NCBI GenBank assembly: GCA_947623505.1
Contig: CANQGT010000017.1
Span: forward strand, 1-34,978
DNA from: an uncultured Clostridia bacterium
GTDB lineage: Bacteria; Bacillota; Clostridia; Oscillospirales; Acutalibacteraceae
DNA length: 34,978 nucleotides
Direction: 5' to 3'
A program made the position numbers and the translations under genes. The stretch's first letter is position 1. Each line of letters starts with the position of its first letter. This document shows positions 6,509 through 13,893 of this stretch, in pieces. Under the pieces are notes generated by a model. The model was not told where the DNA came from and made no database searches. It worked only from the letters and a program-made list of their open reading frames with translations.

Positions 6509-7123
6509 CTACTGTAATTTTGTAATTCCTAAAGCGGGGTGCCCGCTTGAAATTCTGAATTTTCCGAGATACTTCGAATCGTCGTCGTTGTCAACAATCA
6601 TAATACCGTCGATCTCATCTCCAACCGCTGCCGCCGCCTCTCGAGCCGCCGTAGCTGCGTCGTTTGCCGCTTTGGTCGCGGTACCCGCTTTTGTGGCAGC
6701 CTTGTCCGCGTTGCTTACGGCGTTTTCTATTTTTTCGTCGATTTCATTCAAAAGAGCGCTGCCTTTTTTCAGCACATCGGCGATATTATCATCGTATAAA
6801 TAATCTGTGGGCTTCGGTTTTGGCTCAACGGGAATTTCCGTTCTGAATACAGTCTTTCCGAAACCGTCGCCCTCGTAATAAATAAAAGCGGTTATTTTGA
6901 GAGCCTGCTGTAAAAGAATATTCGGCACACTCGCGGTGTAGCCGTTTCCCGTGGCTTGAGACTGAACGGCAAGGCTCTCTTTTGATTTTCTGTTGCAAAA
7001 ATGAAAAACCGGCGCTTTCTCGAAGTCAAGATGCTTTACGGTTATAGTCTGATTAAGATCCCATTGATAAAGCCGCTCAATGAGCGCGCCGTTTGAATCA
7101 TAACCCGGTATTAAATTAAACAT
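6509..7123 (-). CDS. BppU-like phage baseplate/tail protein
   Basis: A 204-residue protein whose N-terminal domain (about 1-100, MFNLIPGYDSNGALIERLYQ and following, with QALKITAFIYYEGD) matches the general pattern of the BppU N-terminal domain, which docks receptor-binding proteins to Gram-positive phage tails. An Ala-rich coiled coil follows (about 115-165) and then a short C-terminal segment seen in many clostridial prophage tail proteins. The ATG follows GGAAGG. It is the first gene of the remaining late block; everything normally upstream (tail lysin, distal tail, tape measure, capsid, packaging) is missing. Confidence 0.7.
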   Translation of the reverse strand: MFNLIPGYDSNGALIERLYQWDLNQTITVKHLDFEKAPVFHFCNRKSKESLAVQSQATGNGYTASVPNILLQQALKITAFIYYEGDGFGKTVFRTEIPVEPKPKPTDYLYDDNIADVLKKGSALLNEIDEKIENAVSNADKAATKAGTATKAANDAATAAREAAAAVGDEIDGIMIVDNDDDSKYLGKFRISSGHPALGITKLQ

Positions 7124-7499
7124 TTTCTAAAATCCTTCCATTTAAACATATTTGTTAATAAACAAACACCTATGAATTCTATATTATCAAGGTTTTTTAT
7201 CCTATGATTTTCCGCCTGTACTTGTTCCTGCCAAGGCTTGTGTTCGGAAAATCAGTAAAGGCTGTCGGAGCAAAATGCGCCCGATATAACGGATAGCCAA
7301 ACCCTAACATCGGAATTAGTAATGGCGCTTGCCTCTGCGGGCAGGGCTGTGATAAGGGCAAATCCCGCTTCGGCAAATTAAAAGACAAACAGAAAGATTA
7401 AAGCGAAAATCTCAAATGTCAATACATCCAAAAATGAGGGGTAGATTTTTTCCCTTCGTATATAGACTGTAAAGCGCATAAAAGGAAAGCGCCTTTACC

Positions 7500-7533
7500 T
7501 GCATATTTATTCATTTCTATGAATATTTATAAA
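7500..7533 (+). promoter_or_regulatory. Tandem ARG boxes (putative ArgR operator)
   Basis: TGCATATTTATTCA (7500-7513) matches the ARG box TGAATwwwwATTCA at 13 of 14 positions. TGAATATTTATAAA (7520-7533) matches at 12 of 14. Their centres are 20 bases apart, close to the two-turn spacing of paired ARG boxes bound by hexameric ArgR. They lie 18 bases upstream of the argC -35 box. The regulatory role is inferred; no argR gene is in the window. Confidence 0.55.
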
Positions 7534-7550
7534 TATTTTTCACTTTGCTA

Positions 7551-7578
7551 TTGACTTTAAAAAAAGCAAGTGTATAAT
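7551..7578 (+). promoter_or_regulatory. Sigma-A promoter of the arginine operon
   Basis: TTGACT (7551-7556), 16 bases, TATAAT (7573-7578). The transcript would start near 7585, about 50 bases before argC, just downstream of the ARG-box-like sites. Confidence 0.75.
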
Positions 7579-7633
7579 AAATAAGAATAAAAAGAAAAGC
7601 GGATTTGTTTCAATCGGGAGATTTTGCATAAAA

Positions 7634-8581
7634 ATGATAAAAGTATTCATTAACGGTCAGGCTGGAACAACGGGGCTTCGCATCGCAGACCGCCTGAAAA
7701 AAAGAGATGATATAGAGCTTCTCGCTATTGCCGACGATAAACGCAAAGACGAAAGCGAGATAAAAAAATACATTAACGACTCGGACATAACTTTTCTCTG
7801 CCTGCCGGACGAAGCGGCTGTAAGCGCGGTGTCGCTGCTTGAAAAAGATAACAGGCGCACTAAAATAATAGACGCCTCCACCGCTCACAGAACAAACCCG
7901 CTATGGGCATACGGCTTTCCGGAGCTTTCGGTTGAGCTGGAAGAAAAGATAAAAACCAATCAGCTTATAGCTAATCCGGGCTGTTACGCGAGCGGATTTA
8001 ACGCGATCGTTGCCCCTCTCGTTGCGAGGGGTGTAATTTCAAAGGAATATCCCATTACCTGCTTTGCTCTTTCGGGCTACAGCGGCGCGGGGAAAAAGGC
8101 TATCGCTCAGTATGAGGATATAAACAGGGATAAGGAGCTTGAGTCTCCCCGTCTCTACGCCCTTGCGCAAAATCACAAGCATTTGGCGGAAATGCAGGCG
8201 ATAAGCGGTCTTAAAAGAGCGCCGATTTTTTCACCAATGATATGCGATTACAAATGCGGAATGGTCGTTGCCGTTCCTCTGTTTTCAGATATGCTTGAAA
8301 AAAAATACTCTCCCGAAAGCATACGGGAGATACTTGCCGAGCATTACGCGGGAAAAGAAATCGTTAAAGTCCGACCTTTAGGTTACACGCAGAATATGAT
8401 AGGCGCCAACAATTTTGAGGGCAGGGACGATATGGAAATCGAGGTAACGGGAAACGGCGAGCGAATCGTTATTATCTCAAGATTTGATAATCTCGGAAAA
8501 GGAGCTTCGGGCGCGGCGATTCAGTGTATGAATATAAGCATCGGGGCGGACGAAAAAAAATCACTTGTTATAGGAGAATAG
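7634..8581 (+). CDS. argC: N-acetyl-gamma-glutamyl-phosphate reductase (short, type 2 form)
   Basis: ArgC reduces N-acetylglutamyl-5-phosphate to the semialdehyde with NADPH, the third step to ornithine. The N-terminal Rossmann motif NGQAGTTG is at residues 7-14. The catalytic Cys117 lies in NPGCYA, followed by the substrate-domain motif SGYSGAGK and QNHKHLAE with the catalytic His. At 315 residues it is the shorter ArgC type rather than the 345-residue form. The ATG at 7634 is chosen because translation begins directly with the dinucleotide-binding strand; the nearest purine-rich site (GGGAG) is unusually far, 13 bases away, and initiation may be weak. It is the first gene of the operon, and argJ starts 4 bases after its stop. 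Confidence 0.95.
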   Translation: MIKVFINGQAGTTGLRIADRLKKRDDIELLAIADDKRKDESEIKKYINDSDITFLCLPDEAAVSAVSLLEKDNRRTKIIDASTAHRTNPLWAYGFPELSVELEEKIKTNQLIANPGCYASGFNAIVAPLVARGVISKEYPITCFALSGYSGAGKKAIAQYEDINRDKELESPRLYALAQNHKHLAEMQAISGLKRAPIFSPMICDYKCGMVVAVPLFSDMLEKKYSPESIREILAEHYAGKEIVKVRPLGYTQNMIGANNFEGRDDMEIEVTGNGERIVIISRFDNLGKGASGAAIQCMNISIGADEKKSLVIGE

Positions 8582-8585
8582 GAAA

Positions 8586-9833
8586 ATGAAAATTATTGAC
8601 GGCGGCGTATGCGCCGCAAAGGGATTTAAAGCAAGCGGCGTATATTGCGGAATAAAAAAGCCGAAATCGGATAATCTCAACCCGAATTATGTTCACAAAA
8701 ACGATTTGGGAATGATACTCAGCGACGAAATATGCAATACTGCGGCGGTTTATACCACCAACAAGGTCAAGGGCGCGCCTATCGTTGTTACAAAAAGAAA
8801 TCTTGAAAAAACGAACGGAAAATCAAGGGCGGTTATAGTTAATTCCAAAAACGCGAACACCTGCAACGCGGACGGAGAAGAAAAGGCGGAAAAAATGTGC
8901 GCCGTCGCCGCGAAAGAACTCGGTATAGAGCCCGAGGAGGTCGTTGTTGCGTCAACGGGAGTTATCGGCCAAATTTTGCCGATAGAGCCCATTGAAAGAG
9001 GCATAGGGCCGCTTGTAAAAGCGCTGTCTTACTCGGGAAACGGCGAAGCCGCGGCGGCTATAATGACTACGGACACCGTTAAGAAGGAATACGCCGTTGA
9101 ATTTGAACTCGGCTCAAAAACCTGCAAAATAGGCGGAATGGCAAAGGGTTCGGGTATGATACACCCGAATATGGCCACAACTCTTAATTTCATAACAACG
9201 GACGCCGCAATTTCCGTTCCCGTTCTTCAAAAGGCGCTCGGCGAGGTGGTAAAGATAACCTACAACTGCCTTTCCATTGACGGCGACACATCAACAAACG
9301 ATATGGTATGCCTTATGGCAAACGGCCTTGCGGGCAACGGCGAAATAACCGACTGCGGCAAGGATTATGAGATTTTCAAAGCCGCGCTCTACGAGGTTAT
9401 GATGCATCTTACAAGAATGCTTGCCAAAGACGGCGAAGGCGCGGGAAAACTGATAGAATGCTTTTGCGGCGGCTGCCCCGACGAGGACTGCGCGATTAAA
9501 ATCGCAAAATCGGTTATCCATTCAACACTTTTGAAATGTATGATTTTCGGCGAGGACGCAAACTGCGGCAGGATACTCTGCGCCGTCGGCTATACCGACG
9601 CCGATTTCGATATAAACAAAATAAGCGTTGAGTTAAAAAGCGAGTTCGGCGCAATAAAAGTCTGCGAAAACGGGCTCGTTCTTCCGTTCAGCGAGGAAAA
9701 GGCGGCTGAAATTCTTAAAAGCGACGAGATACAGCTTTATATAGACCTGCATCAGGGCGACGGCCACGCGACGGCGTGGGGCTGCGATATGACATACGAC
9801 TATATCAAGATAAACGGCGATTACCGCACCTGA
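8586..9833 (+). CDS. argJ: Bifunctional ornithine acetyltransferase / N-acetylglutamate synthase
   Basis: ArgJ transfers the acetyl group of N-acetylornithine to glutamate, recycling acetate, and in bifunctional forms also uses acetyl-CoA. It is 415 residues, normal length. The autocleavage motif HPNMATTL is visible at about 193-200; cleavage before Thr198 would give alpha and beta chains with Thr198 as nucleophile. Other family signatures are STGVIG near 123 and the GEDANCGRI block near 320. AGGAGAATAGG lies just before the ATG. Its presence explains the absence of argE and argA from the operon: acetyl recycling is used. Bifunctional versus monofunctional activity cannot be read from sequence. 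Confidence 0.96.
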   Translation: MKIIDGGVCAAKGFKASGVYCGIKKPKSDNLNPNYVHKNDLGMILSDEICNTAAVYTTNKVKGAPIVVTKRNLEKTNGKSRAVIVNSKNANTCNADGEEKAEKMCAVAAKELGIEPEEVVVASTGVIGQILPIEPIERGIGPLVKALSYSGNGEAAAAIMTTDTVKKEYAVEFELGSKTCKIGGMAKGSGMIHPNMATTLNFITTDAAISVPVLQKALGEVVKITYNCLSIDGDTSTNDMVCLMANGLAGNGEITDCGKDYEIFKAALYEVMMHLTRMLAKDGEGAGKLIECFCGGCPDEDCAIKIAKSVIHSTLLKCMIFGEDANCGRILCAVGYTDADFDINKISVELKSEFGAIKVCENGLVLPFSEEKAAEILKSDEIQLYIDLHQGDGHATAWGCDMTYDYIKINGDYRT

Positions 9834-9878
9834 TAACAAGGCAAATCAATTTATAGTTTAACCGAAAGGAAAAGGATT

Positions 9879-10736
9879 ATGGACGTTTCAAACGCTATGA
9901 AAGCGAATGTGCTTGCCCACGCTCTGCCGTATATACAGGCTTACCGCAAAAAGGTGATAGTAGTTAAATACGGCGGAAACGCTATGATAAACGAGGAGCT
10001 TAAAACAGCCGTTATGCGCGATCTTGTGCTGCTTTCAACCGTAGGCATTAAGGTTGTGCTTGTTCACGGCGGCGGGCCGGAAATAAGCAAAACGCTTGAG
10101 GCTATGAATATCGAAAGCGTTTTTGAGGACGGTCTGCGCGTTACTACCAAAGAAACCTCAAATGTTGTGCAGATGGTGCTGGCGGGCAAGATAAACAAGG
10201 ATCTTGTGTGCCAAATAGGCAATTTGGGAGGAAACGCCATCGGTCTTTCGGGTATGGACGGGCATATGATAAAATGCCGCCCTCTCGATGAAAAGCACGG
10301 CTACGTCGGAGAAATAATCGATATGAATATGGACGTGGTTTCCGAAGTGCTCGCGAACAATTTTATTCCCGTTATCGCTACCGTCGGCTACGACGAGAAC
10401 GGAAACTGCTACAATATCAACGCAGACACCGTGGCGTCCGGAGTGGCGGGCGCGCTTAAGGCGGAGGCGCTTATTTCAATGACGGACGTTGCCGGCCTGC
10501 TGCGCGATAAAGACGACGATTCCTCACTTATTCACAGAGTTTATATTTCCGACGTTCCCGCGCTTATCGCGGAGGGCGTTATAGGCGGCGGAATGATCCC
10601 GAAAATAGACTCAATGACAAACGCCATACGCGAGGGCGTAAAAAAGGCGTTTATTATAGACGGCAGAGTTCCCCACTCCATTCTTATGGAGCTTCTTACC
10701 GACGAAGGTATGGGAACGATGTTCAGAAGCAGGTGA
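9879..10736 (+). CDS. argB: Acetylglutamate kinase
   Basis: ArgB phosphorylates N-acetylglutamate with ATP, the usual control point of arginine synthesis. The 285-residue amino-acid-kinase fold shows VVKYGGNAM (phosphate loop, about 28-36), VLVHGGGPEI (about 60-69), NADTVASGVAGALKAEALISMTDV and a C-terminal GGGMIPKIDSM segment. The N-terminal extension before the first beta strand (about 25 residues) is like that of hexameric, arginine-inhibited enzymes, so feedback inhibition is plausible but inferred. The ribosome binding site is AAAGGAAAAGG. A 45-base gap from argJ is the largest within the operon. Confidence 0.96.
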   Translation: MDVSNAMKANVLAHALPYIQAYRKKVIVVKYGGNAMINEELKTAVMRDLVLLSTVGIKVVLVHGGGPEISKTLEAMNIESVFEDGLRVTTKETSNVVQMVLAGKINKDLVCQIGNLGGNAIGLSGMDGHMIKCRPLDEKHGYVGEIIDMNMDVVSEVLANNFIPVIATVGYDENGNCYNINADTVASGVAGALKAEALISMTDVAGLLRDKDDDSSLIHRVYISDVPALIAEGVIGGGMIPKIDSMTNAIREGVKKAFIIDGRVPHSILMELLTDEGMGTMFRSR

Positions 10737-10742
10737 GATAAA

Positions 10743-11906
10743 ATGAACACAAAAGAACTTGACAGAGAATATATCTGCTCCTCTTACAACAGATTCGACG
10801 TTGCTCTGGCTTTGGGAAAAGGCTCAACGCTGACCGACGAGGACGGAAAAAGATACATAGATTTCGGTTCGGGCATCGGCGTAACGTCTTTCGGCATAGC
10901 CGACGACGTGTGGAAAAACGCGGTAACGGAGCAATTAGATAAATTGCAGCACACCTCAAACCTCTACTACACCTCGCCCTGCGCGAGGCTCGCGAAACTG
11001 CTCTGCGATAAGACGGGGCTTAAAAAAGTGTTTTTCTGCAACAGCGGCGCGGAGGCCAACGAGGGCGCGATAAAATTCGCGAGAAAATACAGCTTTGATA
11101 AATACGGCGAAGGCAGGCACACGATAATAACGCTTGTCAATTCATTTCACGGCAGAACCGTTACCACCCTTTCCGCCACCGGGCAGGAAAGTTTTCATAC
11201 TCTGTTCTCCCCTTTCACCCCGGGCTTTGAATACTGCCCCGCGAATGATTCGGAGGCTCTTGAAAAAATGGCGGACGGCTCCGTTTGCGCAATAATGCTT
11301 GAATGTGTTCAAGGCGAGGGCGGAGTGCTTGACCTTAACAGGGATTTCGTTTTAAAAATCGCCGAAATCGCGAAAGAAAAAGACATTCTTATCATCGTTG
11401 ACGAGGTTCAGACGGGCAACGGCAGAACGGGAAAATATTTTTCATATATGAATTTCGGTATAGAGCCCGACATCGTTACAACGGCAAAAGGTCTTGGAGG
11501 AGGACTTCCGATAGGCGCGGTGCTTTTCGGCGAAAAGCTAAAAGATACGGTTACGCCCGGCTCCCACGGTTCAACTTTCGGCGGCAATCCCGTTGTCGCG
11601 GCGGGCGCGATAAGCATAGTTGAGCGCATTGACGAAAAATTCCTTGAAAGCGTTGCCGAAAAGGGCGAATACATAAGAAAAAAGCTCCTTGAAATCAAAG
11701 GAGTAAAAAGCGTGAGCGGAATGGGGCTTATGCTCGGCGTTGAAACAGGAAAAAGCGCCGGGGAAATCGCGAACGCCTGCCTAAAAAAAGGGCTTTTGGT
11801 GCTTACCGCGAAAACGAAGATACGCCTTTTGCCCGCGCTTAATATAAGCTATGACGAAATTGACAAAGGTCTTGATATTCTTAAAGAGGTGATCGAAAAT
11901 GGATAA
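10743..11906 (+). CDS. argD: Acetylornithine aminotransferase
   Basis: This class III PLP-dependent aminotransferase converts N-acetylglutamate semialdehyde and glutamate to N-acetylornithine and 2-oxoglutarate. It has 387 residues. Asp220 in IIVDEVQTG contacts the PLP ring nitrogen, and Lys249 in TTAKGLGGGLPIGA forms the Schiff base. The SGAEANEGAIK stretch near 101 and HGSTFGGNP near 277 are typical. The ribosome binding site AGGTGAG overlaps the argB stop. Its 3' end overlaps argF by 8 bases, indicating translational coupling. It could also serve as succinyl-DAP aminotransferase in lysine synthesis, as some ArgD proteins do; that is family knowledge, not visible here. Confidence 0.95.
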   Translation: MNTKELDREYICSSYNRFDVALALGKGSTLTDEDGKRYIDFGSGIGVTSFGIADDVWKNAVTEQLDKLQHTSNLYYTSPCARLAKLLCDKTGLKKVFFCNSGAEANEGAIKFARKYSFDKYGEGRHTIITLVNSFHGRTVTTLSATGQESFHTLFSPFTPGFEYCPANDSEALEKMADGSVCAIMLECVQGEGGVLDLNRDFVLKIAEIAKEKDILIIVDEVQTGNGRTGKYFSYMNFGIEPDIVTTAKGLGGGLPIGAVLFGEKLKDTVTPGSHGSTFGGNPVVAAGAISIVERIDEKFLESVAEKGEYIRKKLLEIKGVKSVSGMGLMLGVETGKSAGEIANACLKKGLLVLTAKTKIRLLPALNISYDEIDKGLDILKEVIENG

Positions 11907-12810
11907 GCTCAAACATTTGTTAAAATTGCAGGATCTTACTCAGCATGATATTCTTGATATACTGAATCTTGCAGACCAGCTTAAATACGAAACGAAGCAC
12001 GGCATAGAGCATCATCTGCTTAAAGGAAAAACTCTCGGTATGATTTTCCAGAAAAGCTCAACAAGAACGAGAGTGTCGTTTGAAACGGGTATGTATCAGC
12101 TCGGCGGGCAGGCGCTGTTTCTTTCAAACCGCGACCTCCAGATAGGCAGAGGCGAGCCCGTGAACGACACGGCGAGGGTGCTTTCCCGTTATCTTGACGG
12201 TATTATGATAAGAACTTTTGCGCAAAAAGAGGTGGAGGATCTTGCCAAATACGGCTCGATACCGGTAATTAACGGTCTTACTGACTACTGCCACCCCTGC
12301 CAGGTGCTTGCCGATCTTATGACCGTGCGCGAATATAAAAAGAGCTTTGACGGACTTAAATTATGCTATATAGGCGACGGAAACAATATGGCCAACAGCC
12401 TTATTGTCGGAGCGATAACAATGGGAATGGAATGCGCGGTTGCCTGCCCCGAAAATTACAGACCCGATCCCGAAATTATGAAATGGGCATATAAAAACGG
12501 AAAATTCACCTGCTCCGCCGATATAACCGAATGCGCGAGCGGCGCGGACGTTCTTTATACCGACGTTTGGGCGTCAATGGGTCAGGAGAGCGAAAAGGCG
12601 GAACGCGAAAAGGTATTCAGAGGCTATCAGATAAACGACGACGCGGTTGCCGCCGCAAATGAAGGCGTTATGGTGCTGCACTGCCTCCCCGCTCACCGCG
12701 AAGAGGAAATAACGGCCAAGATTTTTGAAGAGCACGCGAACGAGATTTTTGACGAGGCCGAAAACAGGCTCCACGCTCAGAAAGCGGTTTTGGTAAAACT
12801 TTTGGGATGA
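11899..12810 (+). CDS. argF: Ornithine carbamoyltransferase (anabolic)
   Basis: ArgF joins ornithine and carbamoyl phosphate to give citrulline. At 303 residues it has the carbamoyl-phosphate loop SSTRTR (about 53-58), HPCQVLAD near 134, the ornithine-side motif DVWASMGQE near 228 and HCLPAHRE with His261 and Cys262. GAGGTGATCG precedes the ATG inside argD. Placement between argD and carAB puts consumer and supplier of carbamoyl phosphate in one transcript. The biosynthetic context (no arcA or arcC) argues for the anabolic enzyme. Confidence 0.96.
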   Translation: MDKLKHLLKLQDLTQHDILDILNLADQLKYETKHGIEHHLLKGKTLGMIFQKSSTRTRVSFETGMYQLGGQALFLSNRDLQIGRGEPVNDTARVLSRYLDGIMIRTFAQKEVEDLAKYGSIPVINGLTDYCHPCQVLADLMTVREYKKSFDGLKLCYIGDGNNMANSLIVGAITMGMECAVACPENYRPDPEIMKWAYKNGKFTCSADITECASGADVLYTDVWASMGQESEKAEREKVFRGYQINDDAVAAANEGVMVLHCLPAHREEEITAKIFEEHANEIFDEAENRLHAQKAVLVKLLG

Positions 12811-12816
12811 TATACT

Positions 12817-13893
12817 ATGGATGACGAAAAAGTATATATTTGCCTTGCGAACGGGCAAATCTTTGAGGGCAGGCGTTTCGGCGCTGGCGGCGATATAACG
12901 GGCGAGCTTGTTTTCACTACGGGTATGTGCGGCTATATAGAAACTCTCACCGATCCGAGCTATTACGGGCAAATCGTTATGCAGACCTTTCCGCTTATAG
13001 GCAACTACGGTTTTATTGACGGCGACAGGGAAAGCGATAAGCCCTATCTGAGCGCTTACATAGTTAGGGAAAAATGCGACGAGCCCTCAAATTTCAGATG
13101 CGATATGGCACTTGACGATTATCTGAAAAAGCATGGGATAATCGGAGTTTATGACGTTGATACGCGGGAAATCACAAAGATAATACGTGAAAGCGGCGTT
13201 ATGAACGCCCGCATAGTTTCCGACCCGAGAAACGTTGATTTTGAAGAGCTTAAAAAATATGCCGTAACAAACGCGGTAAGCTCCGTTTCTACGAAAAGGC
13301 CGTCGCTTGTCGCCGGCGAAAGCCATAAATTCAACGTTGTGCTTATTGACTACGGTAAAAAGGACAATATCGCCCGTGAACTCTCAAAACGCGGATGCAA
13401 CGTGGCGGTAGTACCGCACGACACCAAAGCGCAGGATATACTAAATCTTTCGCCTGACGGCATTATGCTCTCAAACGGCCCGGGAGATCCGCAGGAAAAT
13501 ACGGAATGTATCGCCGAACTGAAAAAGCTTATCGGCAAAAAGCCCATATTCGGGATATGCCTCGGCCACCAGCTTTTGGCAATCGCCATGGGCGGAAAAA
13601 CGGTTAAACTGAAATACGGCCACAGGGGAGTAAATCAACCCGTAAAGGAGCTAAAAACGGGCAGAACTTATATATCATCTCAAAATCACGGCTACGCCGT
13701 CGTCAACGAAGAAATAGAAAAATCGGGCGGCAAAGTAAGCTACATAAACGCGAACGACGGCACAAACGAAGGCGTTGATTACCCCGACAAAAACGCGTTT
13801 TCGGTGCAGTTTCACCCCGAGGCTTGCAGCGGCCCGCACGACACAAGATTTTTGTTCGACAGGTTTATTGAAATGATGGGAGGTAATAAATAA
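12817..13893 (+). CDS. carA: Carbamoyl-phosphate synthase, small (glutaminase) subunit
   Basis: CarA hydrolyses glutamine and channels ammonia to CarB. It has 358 residues. The N-terminal CPSase small-chain domain (about 1-150) includes TGMCGYIETLTDPSY. The class I glutamine amidotransferase domain (about 165-355) has nucleophile Cys248 in GICLGHQLL and the His333/Glu335 pair in FHPEACSGPHD, so the triad is complete. The start uses a modest GGGATGAT site. The stop TAA overlaps the carB start as TAATG, so the two subunits are translationally coupled. Confidence 0.96.
   Translation: MDDEKVYICLANGQIFEGRRFGAGGDITGELVFTTGMCGYIETLTDPSYYGQIVMQTFPLIGNYGFIDGDRESDKPYLSAYIVREKCDEPSNFRCDMALDDYLKKHGIIGVYDVDTREITKIIRESGVMNARIVSDPRNVDFEELKKYAVTNAVSSVSTKRPSLVAGESHKFNVVLIDYGKKDNIARELSKRGCNVAVVPHDTKAQDILNLSPDGIMLSNGPGDPQENTECIAELKKLIGKKPIFGICLGHQLLAIAMGGKTVKLKYGHRGVNQPVKELKTGRTYISSQNHGYAVVNEEIEKSGGKVSYINANDGTNEGVDYPDKNAFSVQFHPEACSGPHDTRFLFDRFIEMMGGNK

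Larger units (their letters stand above)
3536..7123 (-). mobile_element. Prophage remnant: tail-tip and lysis module
   Basis: Six tightly packed minus-strand genes run in the usual late-gene order: baseplate protein, receptor-binding protein, chaperone-like protein, membrane protein, holin, endolysin. Each has a good ribosome binding site and an intact frame. No integrase, regulator, replication, packaging or capsid gene is present. The block sits in an island between a tRNA-Thr gene and the arginine operon. It could be a decayed prophage, a fragment left by deletion, or a domesticated lysis module. Confidence 0.7.
7124..7633. other. Intergenic region between phage remnant and arginine operon
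   Basis: No gene is supported in these 510 bases. Visible are a 6-bp AT palindrome near 7152-7167, a short open stretch of about 40 codons ending at 7380 with no ribosome binding site, a hairpin with one bulge (GTAAAGCGC pairing with GCGCCTTTAC) at about 7471-7499, the ARG-box-like sites at 7500-7533 and the arginine promoter at 7551-7578. It probably holds the right boundary of the phage remnant. Confidence 0.5.

Noticed and set aside
7257-7380. A short open stretch ending in ELVMALASAGRAVIRANPASAN that looks protein-like
   Set aside because: It is about 40 codons, has no ribosome binding site or plausible start before the internal ATG at 7322, and matches no family I recognise. It could be a gene fragment but is not supported as a feature.
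7124-7633. Right attachment site matching the tRNA-Thr 3' end
   Set aside because: No copy of the tRNA 3' sequence (TTCAAGTCCGCCTATCAGC) is present between the phage remnant and argC.
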